The translations under genes were made by a program, and so were the position numbers. A stretch of 64,000 nucleotides of DNA, taken from Apricaphanius iberus (Eukaryota > Chordata > Actinopteri > Cyprinodontiformes > Aphaniidae). The stretch is taken from assembly GCA_028564705.1 (NCBI GenBank), contig JAPXFQ010000132.1, positions 992,001 to 1,056,000 of the forward strand, given 5' to 3'. Shown in pieces: positions 22,958 through 34,900 of the stretch (the first letter of the stretch is position 1; the number at the start of each line of letters is the position of its first letter). The notes below the pieces were generated by a model. That model did not search any database. It saw only the letters and a program-made list of their open reading frames with translations, and was not told where the DNA came from.

Positions 22958-25900
22958 CTGACCCTCTCAACACTGCAAACCCACGCACGCTTCACTCTTA
23001 CTCCACTTTCCAGCTCTTAGTTCCTTCCTTGTCACCATGGGCTACAGAGCATTTAGCCGCTCAGCTCCCCAGCTCTGGAATTCTCTTCGCCCAGACCTTC
23101 GTACCAAAGACTCTCTTCTGCTTTTTAAATCCATACTTAAAACCCACCTATTTAGATCAACATACTCCACTTCAGCCAATGGCTTGAGTCACCTTCCATT
23201 ATGTATACTTGCTTTTATTTTGTCATTGTATTTCTAATTTTATATTTCTGATTTTCGTTGTACAGGATCTTTGGGTGTTCTGAAAGGCACTTTTAAAGAA
23301 AATGCGTTATCATTATTAGGGTCAAAGTCATGCTCCGACTACATCTGCCTTGGGGGCACAGCAGTAACGTCACAGAAATGGCAGTTTGTGCTAAGTCGGC
23401 ACTCCTGAGATGCTCCGAACTCTGGCAGAATAGTGCTAGATATTAATAACAATACATTTGAAAAATGAAGGACTTTTATGGCAGATAATGCCTTATTTAG
23501 AGACAGCAGTCAACGTGCCCCCAAGCCTCCCATTATGTAAGGGATAATGCCCGACGAGGTGTACATTATCAGAAAATAATGGACGACTCGGAGGCTTCGC
23601 GTCGGGCAGTTGCTCCGCGAAATCCATTATTTTCTGATAATGTACACCTGGAAGAGCATTATCCCGCTTATAGCATGGTCACTTACGAAAGAAAGAAATA
23701 TTTAATCAATTAATAATACTGTAATGTGTTTTTGAGTTAAAAATCACTAGTTTTTTTATATAAGTCGAGCACACTATTTAATATCACCCGTATACAAGCG
23801 TTGCATAGCAACATGACCAGAGCAAGTCAACTGCAGAAGTTTATCTGTGAAATAACGTTGCGTCTCCGTTGCCATGTGAACCAGCGCAATAATTTAGAAC
23901 TGTCATCAGGCAATTTGACAGGACTCCTTTCCTAGGTGTACATTATCACTTTTTAATGTACACCCTCCAGCCAATCAGAATCGAGTATTCACCCAGACCA
24001 TGGTATAAATGGTTATACACTAGGGCTGGGCAGTATGGCAAAATTTTCATATCACGGTATTGTAAAAAAACATATCGGTATTGCGGTATTTAACTGTATT
24101 TTTTCCCCGATACAAGACCGTTTATATTCACATCATCATAAATAGCCCACTAGGGCTGCAACGATTAATCTATTAAATCGACAAACTCGATTATAAAAAA
24201 GCTTCGATTACTGTTTTATTGCTTCGATGATTCGTTTAATTAATTGTGTGCATTAAAATCTGACGGCGCGTAGCGCCCTGAACTTTAGCAGAGCTTGTTT
24301 ACGGCAGTGGCCGGAATGGTCTCTAAACTTGTTGAGTAAATTCTGCTGGACAGGATCTCAAAATTTGTATCTTCTGTAGACAATCAGTTTGATTTTAAAG
24401 CAAAGCTGGGCACAGATATGTGTATGTATGCTCTCAAAGAGGTTATAAATATAAGAAACAAAATTATTCTGTTTTTACATGTCTTTTAGATGCCTCCAAA
24501 GCTTTTGACAGGGTCAAATCATGGCAAGTTATTTTTTAAATTAATTCAAAGGGGTGTGCCCAAATTTCTTGTACGCACACTTAGCTATTGGTATGCTCAC
24601 CAAGAGATGCATGTCAAATGGGGGAACAGTATGTCTGCTCCATTTAAGGTTCGAAATGGGGTCCGACAGGGGGGGGGGGGGTATTATCCCCTACTCTTTT
24701 TAATGTGTATCTGGATGATTTTTCAATGAGACTAAATGCTTGTAAAACTGGATGTATTGCTGGAAATGTTGTGCTGAATCATTTAATGTATGCGGATGAT
24801 TTAGTGGTTTTTAGCCCGAGTACAGCCGGGCTCCAACAGCTGCTTAATATCTGTGCTCACTATGGTCTGGAGCATGATATAAAGTATAATCCAGCAGAGA
24901 GTGTTATCATGATCTTTAGAACCAAGGAGGATAAAACTGCAAATTTCCCAGACTTTTACCTGTCTAATATGAATCTGAATGTGACAAACAAGGCAAAATA
25001 CCGTGGGCATATTTTAACTGAGGACCTGACGGATGATGATGACATAGGGAGACAATGCAGGACATTGTATGCTTAGGCAAACACACTGGCATGCAAATCT
25101 AAATCTAACTCGGACGAGGTGAAGATAACGTTGTTCAGAGCGTACTGTACACAGCTATACACAGCTCACCTTTGGTTAAACTAGAAAAAAAAGTTCATTG
25201 CAAAGGCTGCAGGTGGCCTACAATGATGCTTTTCGTGTGCTTCTTAGGAGGCCAAGATGGACTAGTGCGAGTGAGAGGTTTGTTAGAGCTGGAGTTACTA
25301 CGCTGCAAGCCACATTGCGGAAATGTATGTATAGCTTCATCTGCAGACTTAACATGTCTGAGAATCGAGTGATTGCATCACTTATTAATATCAGTTACAG
25401 TGCTATTTGCTACCAGTCGGGTCAATGGAGGCACTGGTCCTGTTGCCTTATTTTAAAGTGACCTCTTAGCTTTTTATTGTCATTGTCGTTGTTTATGTTG
25501 TTTTTGTTCGTAGTGTACTTGCCCTGGACTCCGAGTCCGTAATAAAGATTTCAATTCAATTTTTTTTCCTTTGGTTTTTTTTTTTTTCCAAGAACAGGTG
25601 GACATATCTATTTATGTCCTTTTTTATGAGGCTCCATTACTCTATTCACTATGGCCCTGTCCCAATACTCACACTTGAACCCTAGTGCACTTCAATTGCG
25701 CGTTCCCGTTGAGGGGCGCAAGTGCGTAGGGTGTCCCAATCCTCCAGAGCGGAGAAACCGGCCCCTGGCCCCGCCTTTTCTGCACTGATTGATGTTTCAT
25801 TACATCCACTTCAGTGTGTTTACAGAACAGATTTTGAAAATAGTATCTTCCTTCAATTAGTAAAAGTTGAAAGCTGTAAGCTACATGTTTTGTATTGTTT

Positions 25901-28900
25901 TTGAAATGACTCTTAAAAGCATTATCAGGCTGCTGGCATGGAACAATCATTAAAATCTAAATCAATCGTCACACAAACAACGATGCCCTTGAAGATAAGC
26001 AGTCTAGAAGATGGATGGATGGATGATGATCCTGTAACGCGTAGGATCAGCTGTATGCTTAACAAAAAATGCTTAAATTAAATTTCCCAGGCTCAGCCTG
26101 AAGTGTCATTAATGTGGTTGTGTTGTTGGTGAAAAGATTTAGCCTAAATTTATATGTAGGCTATTATTTAAATATGTGCCTATAGCGGAGCTTCATACGT
26201 TTCAAAACTATCATCTGTAAATATTGAAGGGGACATGTCTGCGACATATCAACGCCTCAAAATATTGAATACATAAAAAACTAAATATTGTTTACTAATA
26301 ACGTGTGTATTTATGGACATGATAGGCAAAAAACATTATATTCACTGTGAGTTTTTAGCAAGTCATAAAAAAACGTAGAAAAGTGTTTGTTCATTTAACA
26401 CAGCAGGTATGACAAATTTTGATTAAAATCCAATAGGTTCTATAGCTTTGGACTTTATGCTATAGAATGTTCTAGATATAATTTTGTCTTTATCTACTTA
26501 GATGATTTTGTTTCAGTTTCATCATAGCAAGCAGAAAACAACACAAACTGAGAGCAGCACCCCCATTTGGGTTGTCATGGAGATACAACGCCATGGTACA
26601 GGCTGATGATGTAATCCTCGCTGTCCCAATCGTGCAGTTATTCGCACACTTGTTCACTACGCACTTGAACCCTCGTCTACACGTCTGCCAAGTACACTTT
26701 GTGGAGGACCGTAGGGCGCAGTGTGGGGATTGGCACAGGGCCCAAATATATATTACAAGTATTCTGTGCAAAACGGGTGGCGAGGTCTGACCTGATTATG
26801 GTGCTGAAACGGTCGATCAGCTGACCGAGCTCCAGGCCCTTAAGTATGCCGCCGTTTCCTACAACCACACAGCGCTGACATTTACCAGAGGCCTTCTCTG
26901 GTGGAGGATCAGAGGCAGGAGCTGGAAGCTGAAAACATTAACACATGTAAACAGGCCTGGGGTTCATTAATCATCTGCTTCTGCACTAACGCAGGCAAGC
27001 TGTGCTGCTTTCTATTGTTCAACCTAACCTCAAGATTTCCTGATCCCACAAAGATACCAATGTAGTCATTCAGTGCTAGCTGATGTGGAAGTATTACCTC
27101 CACAGGAAGCAGAAGGTTAAACTTGTGTAACTGTGACCCTGTCAGCTTCTGTCTGTCCAACTCTGCTCAGACCAGTGGAGATCAGCTCCTTTCCTCTAAT
27201 ACTGAATCCATTAAAAAGCAGCTCAAGATTTTCTTTCAAATCCCACCGATCATTTCTGCTTCCACTATTTGCTGAATCATTCTCATTTGATGTAGAGTTG
27301 TTTAGCAAACAGAGCTTAAAATGTGTAAAACAACTTCATGCACCGCATTACAAATGAAAACACTCTTTCTGACAGCAGTGACATTTCCACAGACGCGTCT
27401 CTGTGCATTTACCTGCTGCAGCAGCTTCTCTACTCTGCCTTCGAGTCCTTTGAAGCCGAACGGCGGCGGGTAGAGGAAGAGCTCGTCAGGAAGCGGCTCG
27501 CCTTTCCACAGGAAGGGCTGGACGGCGCCGCCCGAAGCCGGGAAGAGGGCGAGCAGCCTCTCTCTGCTGCCTCTGGGGCGACATCGCCCCTCCAGATCTT
27601 TGAGCACGTTCTCATGCACCAGCTGCAGGGGTGAACAAAGGGGATGACTGTAGCAGCATCAGCATACCAGGATCAGTTATGTAAGCCGCAGCATCCTGCT
27701 ACAGCATGCATCTTCAAGGAGCTCACATTTCACTTTGCATTACTTTGGTTTTCAGCTCAAACTGAGGATGCAGTTTAAATCGGACTTAGTGTACGTTTTA
27801 ATCGATGCTCTTGTTTCTGCCTGCATTAACGAGTAGACGTGAGGGCATGTGCTAAAGCTGAAGCTTTTTGGTGTTTGCTCACTTTTCTATAGGGGACATC
27901 TAGAAAGTAAGTCTGACCACATTCTGTAGACTTCTGCAGATCCCTCCCCACAACCCCACAACCCCACCACCATTGTTGCAACACATTACAGCGAGACGGA
28001 TGTGGTATGATTGTCAGGCGTACAGATGAGAGGGATTTATCACCTAGTCACTGGTTCAACCCCTAAACACCTACTGATAGCCACCTGAAACGCACTCCTC
28101 AGATATCGCCAAGATTTAATAACAAAGAAACCTCATCAATGAAACCAGGGAGTACAGATAAAACTTCACGTTAGTGCTGGCAGACGCCTCAAAAGCATCA
28201 ATACAAGTCCAAGATCATATAACAAAGCTAGGGTGACCACATTTTGGCTTCCAAAAAAAAAAGAGCACACTTGACTAATTCCTGAAACACTTAAACAAAT
28301 ACTGTTTTGTTAAAAAATACTTTTCATTTTAACATATTCCATATGTTCCTTCTTTATGTGCTCAGAAAAAAAATATTCCTTGATCTGTAAAAAGAATGTG
28401 AAGGGTGGAAATGTCCTCAGAAAAGAGGACAGTTGGTCACCCTAACAAAGCCGGACAAGTTGGTTGACCCACTAAGCTGTTATTCTACTCTCCCTGGGTT
28501 GTATCAACTAGTTTTCATCAATATGATTGCTGTTCATAACGGCAGCATGTTGGAGTAGCTCTGACAGATCTGATCTGTTCCTGCTCTCTAGACTTTAGTT
28601 CGGGTATTGCTGTTCTGCTTTTTGGATGTTGTGCGTCTGGAATGATTTCTCAGGTTTTTCACGTTCAGACAGTTATGGCGCGTAACCATGGCAACAAGGA
28701 TTTCTTTCTTCTTCTTTTTTTAGCAAATGGATTTCAACAAAAAACATCTCTGTTTCTTATCATATGGACAGAGATGAAAAGTGAAGTTGCTAAAGCAAAT
28801 GAGGTGGATTAGTGGTTGTCTAAGATCTAGACAAACACAGCAGGAATATGAGGAAATTAGTGAGAGCGGGTGACGCAGCAAAGCTTCAACGCATTACAGT

Positions 28901-31900
28901 TATATTGATTATTCAAAGGCAGATCGTAGAGAGTGGAAATCTATTGAACAACCTCTACAATTATCTACATAATCTTAGCTTTTCTTTGTTGTTTCACTGT
29001 AAAAAGTTCGAATTGATACATATTTCTAGGTTCATTGTTCTTCTTTTCTTTTTTTTCCCTTTTTTTTTTACATACATTTACATTATTTTTTGGTGATAAA
29101 TTAATTTAAGAAGCTAAAACAAAAGTGAGAAGCAACTTGGGAGCCTAAAGGCCCGGTTCTTTTTAGCGAGCTGAGCCATAAGAACCGGCTCTCCTAAAAT
29201 TCCCCATGACTAGACAACATGTAATTTCCCTTCAGAATAAATAAAGTATTTTTAAACTGAATTGGAATTGGTTTGTTAAAGCTACAGATTTCTCCAGACA
29301 ATGGTGCATGTGGTCTGATACCGGTCCATCTGTACTTTCGACAGAGTCACGGCACTTTCATCTGAGCGGGGTTTCCCCCCATTGTCTGACATTAACGGAC
29401 TAGTTTAATGTTTTGTGATGATAACAGGAAGGTTTGAACGCTCTGCACAGCGGCATGCATGGGTGTGACACGCCGGCGATAAGCGGTGTGTGAAGATAAA
29501 GCAACAAATTTTTCTTTTACTGCAGCATGTGCACCACGAGGTTAGCTGCAGTTTCCTTCTAAGTGAACATTTGAGCCGACTGTTTGCATGCCTAATGGAG
29601 TAATGCTGTACCTGCCTGTGGTATATTATTGCTCATCAATTTGAAATCCACTAAAATCAATATCTATAAAAAGAAAAAAGATTCTAAAATAACCACCATC
29701 CAAAATCCAGAGAAAATAATATTGCAGCCCCAATTTTCTGCTGGCAACCTCTGTTTTTAGATGATTTTTGCAAAGTTATACAATGCACAACGAGTCATAC
29801 CATCAAGACAGATGAAGCTGTGAAAGCGCTCTACTGAACTCACATTCAATTTAATCTCTGACTGACTGACATTAACAGGACAAAAGTAAAACGTGTGTTC
29901 TTCAAACAGCCACGGTATTAATCAGACTGATTGTTTGGGACATCTGAGGGAAAGAAATATCTGTCAGGAGTTTTCTATGCTAACAGGAGTGTAGCATCCT
30001 GATGCAGGATTCACATCCGAAGCTCGATTCCTATTTAACAAGATTCTGGATCGATCCAAAATGTTAGTTCCGATTCTTTAAAATACGTTTTCTAAACATT
30101 CACAGCCTAATTATTTGCGTAGTGTTTGTCAGGCAGCGGCCTCTACAGTGTGTCGTTCCAGCAAGGCGCAGCTCCAACGTGTTAGCTAACTAGCTGGATC
30201 TGCTAGCCTGATGTTTCAGCATGGACGAAGGAGAAACACAGCCCGCTCCATCTTCGCTGAAGGCAAATGTTTGGGCCATCGGAAAGGACTTCTCCATGCT
30301 AATCACCAGCCTTAGCTACTGTTTTACAAATCTGCATGTATATAACACACGCCTGTGGTGCATTCAAGGAATGTTGAAAATATATGCTGAGTTCAATGAA
30401 GTATCACCTTTAAAAAGTTCTGACAAAAAAAAAACACCACTGAGAATACTCTAAGCTATAAACTTCAGTTTAATGGCGGTTGGTAGGCAATGTTTGTCCA
30501 TACTAAAAATGCCTGACTTATTTTCTACTAAGTACGAGGGATGCACTGATCCACTTTTTTCGTTTCCGATACCGATATCTAAGGTTCATAATCTGCAGAT
30601 ACCGATCCAAACAGTACTGAACTACATAAACTGTGTGCCGTGAGGAAAAGGCACTTTTTTCAAACCAGTACGATACCGATACTTGGATCTGAGCACTTGC
30701 CAAAATTGGAAAACAGGTTTTATTTTCTTCTCTGCTTGTTACAATAAATTATGGTAAATTAGAACAAATATATATATTAATAAAAAAATGACAGCAAAAG
30801 TAACGTTTCAAGTGAAAAAAATGTTTTTTTGGGTGAAATTAATGCAGTTTCCACATTTTAAGTATTGGTTCAGGGGTATTGGTTAACTTTAACCAATACA
30901 TTACATAAGAACGGTATCTGCGCATCCCTACTAAGTACTAAAGAACAGCTATATTATTTCTATAAATTTTGTCTTCTTATAATATCTCAGAATTTTTTTT
31001 AGAACTAAAAATATTTTTTTAAGTTCTTGGATGTTCAGCTGCCATTTGATATCTTGTCAAATCTGTACCAGTTCCCTTCTCTCAACACTTCAGACAAAAT
31101 AATGTAACATTTTCCACAGTTTCTACTAGAAGTCAAGGTTTTAAGAGATTGTAAAAGACATTTTGTGTTGATGTTATAACTTTTTTGTCTGTGCTAAAAA
31201 AAAAAAAGCAACCTCTCTAGCACCAGTGCCATAACCTGAAAAATATAACATATTGATAACTTAACTATGTTCTAGCTCATGGAGGATAATAGTTGACCCT
31301 GAAATTTGCAAATCCCCCCACAACTGTACTGATTAAAAAAAAAAGAAAAAATATCAGAATCGATAATTTCTTTTGAATCGAATCATCAGCCCAAAAATTT
31401 AAATGGAATTGACTCGTGAGATGATGTAAGATTCACATCTGTATGTAATACACATGTAAAGCCACTTCTCGTCCATCAGCGTGGGTCATATTTAGTTCAT
31501 CACAGCCTGTAAAACACTGCCATCTAAACATCCTCTGAGAGCAGCTGATCCTAGTAATCCAGGCACAACTCTGTGTGTGTGTGTGTGTGTGTGTACACTA
31601 AGTGTAGACTGGGTTCCCGCAGACTGCCCGTACATTCATAAAGCCTCACCTGTTTGTATGCGGGGCTGGCGCGCCACTCAACGGATTCAACTGGCCTGGT
31701 CTGGATCCGCAGCAGAGAGAGAATCACCAAACCAAGCAGACTTAAACCAATGAGTGCCAGCCACGCCCGCCTGCAGAGAAATGGAGACAAACAGAAAAAG
31801 GAAAAAGTAAGAAATAACTCCAACCTAGCATGAGATGACAAAAAAACATGGAAACTGACAGCAGGTAAGAAGTAAAATAAGCTTTCTGGTCATTGAGGTA

Positions 31901-34900
31901 TTGATACATTTTGTGGTTTAAAGAAGAACATTTTACGACATTCATAGAAGAGATGTTTAGTTGATTCATCCTCTTGTTTGCATAAGTAACATTTTTCATC
32001 ATTGAAATTCAATCTAGTTTGAATACAGTGGTTCGATGGGTAAATATTACGTTTTGAAATGGATTTCTTGACTACGTGGATCAGAGCCCGTGGAAATATT
32101 TTTAATCACCTTATTATATTTAATAGAAGAACAATAACAGCTGCTGCCCTCAAAGCGTCCATGTTCTTTTTGACTCAGAGTGTAGTGAGACTAACTTGAA
32201 TGCCTTAAGCGGGGAATTACATCACGTTCTCCTGTACAGCGACTCGTATGCCTGAGTATCCGACACAAATGGAATGCAGCATAGGTCTGCATTCTTCATT
32301 CCTGGAAACACCGACAGACTGCAGGCTGCAGGCACATGAACTTCATTTTCTGGGTGCGGCTGGGAAAAGCTGCAAGAGCAATACTTGCACAACCAGCAGA
32401 TGTGCTCAAGGAACTGGCAGAAGCCGTGTGATGCCACGTATAGACCAGAGGAGGGGTCTCCAAATCCAGGCCTCATGTGCTGCTGCCCTACCAGTATTAG
32501 TTTTATTAGGATTATTTTTTTCCAGGCCAATTTGGACATCACACATATTTATGCAGCAAACGGACTGTAAAGCCTGGCGAATCTGCCGTGGTTAAACACA
32601 GACTGGCAGTTCTGCTGTGCCGTAATTGTGTATTACATCTAAATCAGCCCAAAAGAAAATACAGAAGCACTTCCGCGCTGTTCGTAAGTCCAAGTGGACA
32701 ATAAAAATGGTCAAATTAAAGCGTTTTGGGTAGATTAACCCTTTGTCCTGCCTCTACCACTCCCGTTCTATGGATGTCCGCTGATGGAGAAAGTCAATAT
32801 AAATACTGCTGAACGGCTCAGACTGGCTCCAACATTCTCAGGGTGAGTAAAACATAAAATTAGCTAAAAATAAGGTCCAGTTGAAAAATAAAACAACGGA
32901 ATTCCCCTTTAATGTCTGAATTATAGTACAAAAAATTTGGCTATGATGATTTTCCCCATTAGTGATGCTCTTCCACACCAAAGGGAGCAGCTTTCGTAAA
33001 GCACTGAATGAATGAGGATGGATCACCTGTGCGCTACCCAGCGGAACATGAGCCTCATGTTTCCATTCACCGTAGATCCTGGGATCTGCTTGGGTCTCTC
33101 AGCTGAAGCTCGGAGCCGTCTGGCTCTCAGGGATCTTGTCCTGGACACACACACACACACACACACACACAGATGATCACAAGGTGTTTGTCTTCATCCA
33201 TGTAGAGCACCAGAACAAAAGGCAGAACGTTCACTGTGATGGGGAGCCTAAGTCATGCCCTTCTACTTCCTGTCAATGGGTCCTCTACTGCCCAAAAAAA
33301 TGAATGAGAGTCAATGGAGCGATAAAAGTTATTTTCCACCAATGGGCCGACAGGAAGGGGAGGAGACTTAGGCTCCCCATACCAAGGTTCCAACCTGCTG
33401 CTTTTCCAGACTCTAGGATCAGATGATTATCAACTTCTTCCACATTCTGCTTGCTTTGACTATCCATGAATGTACTACCAAGAAATGGGAACTACTCATC
33501 TAAGGTCTGGAAATAACCTAACCCTAGCTGTAATCCGGATTTCACACAGTAAACAGTATTTAAATCAAACTCAGATCACTCAAAGCAGGTTTCATAATGC
33601 CTGCAGGAACTAAATATTTACATATGCAAAGCTGGTGGAATCAAAGCTGTAACTGTAGTTAATGGTGGTTCTGAAAGGTAGCGGCATCAGCAAGAAGAAC
33701 AGAAATACACAGTCTGAAAAACAAAAATTGCATACCAACGTTTCATCACCCAAAAACCTGACAGAATACATTAATGTCTAAAGTTGCAATGTTTCAAAAT
33801 GAGAAAAAGCTCCACAGCTTGGAGTATTTGGGCAAACCCCCACCTCTACTGGATCACAAGTCCACACAACCTGTGAGTTTCTTCAAAAAGTTGTATTTAT
33901 CACAACTTGTGAAAGAAAAGAATGCTTTTCACAGCTTTAATAGATATCAGAACCCTCTGTCACAAGTTCTGCCCTTGAATTCAATTATTTATAAGCAGGA
34001 CATTCAAAGGTTTTCTGCAATGACGTTTCTACCTCAACTAGTCGCTACAGTCATTCAGTTGCCAAGATGAAAGATGTGTGTGATGAAAGGGATGTTGAAA
34101 GGAAACACAAAATGTGCAAGTAGAGCAGCTGGCCCATGTAACCAGGTCTTTAGTCATCCACGCAGCCGTCCAGGGGTCGATTCCAGACTCTGGGACCTTT
34201 GCATCATTTCCCGTCCGATCTGCGCCCAATAACGTGTTAAGTGTTTTATCAGGGGGGCGCTACAAACCCTAGCAAAGGCTACAGGGACAACGTGGGGCTC
34301 TGCTTTTGAAAAGCCTGTCCGACAACATGCTTCAAACCGTGCTCTGAGGATCTGTCCTAGTCCATCGCTGCAATCGTCAGTTTGTCCCGCAAAGTCAGAG
34401 AGCGGCTGCCCAGAGTCCAGAGGCCGACCGATATGGGTTTTTTAAAGGGTGATGCCGAAATTTTTTTTTTTTGGTCACAGATGGCTGATACTAAAGCCAA
34501 CTATTAAGTCCAATATCCAAGGCAGATATATCGACTTTTTAGTGCCATTGATATTGAAAGACAACTGAACACTCACTGTGAGTGATATAAATTTAAAAGT
34601 CAATAAAACTCTTTAAATATTTATTGAACTTGAAATATAAGACATTATAAAAACAAAGTCAAAAGAGTAACCTGAGAGCAAATGGTTTCAGAACAATAGA
34701 AAATAAAACAGATTCAAGTTAGTTTAAGTATACAAAATAAAATAAATTCAGACAGTAACCAGAATAATGTTGCAAATGGCTGCTTTAGGTAGAATCTGGA
34801 TTTACAGTATCAAAGAAAAATTACCAAAAAGTAAAGGCCTCTACTACATACACATAGTAATAATGAAATCTAAAATATATATAAAAATAGTGGAGTCAAA

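Larger units (their letters stand above)
22220..23520 (+). repeat. Dispersed repeat interrupted by an L2 LINE
   Basis: The left part (22220-22380) and right part (23326-23520) align in order to the uninterrupted copy at 9626-10110. The L2 fragment between them therefore inserted later. Confidence 0.55.

Noticed and set aside
24669..24681. G homopolymer as a possible G-quadruplex or regulatory site
   Set aside because: A single G run inside a dead LINE; more likely slippage or a sequencing error at a homopolymer.
32248..32595. 115-codon plus-strand open frame in st3gal5 intron 2
   Set aside because: No family resemblance and opposite to the host gene; treated as chance.
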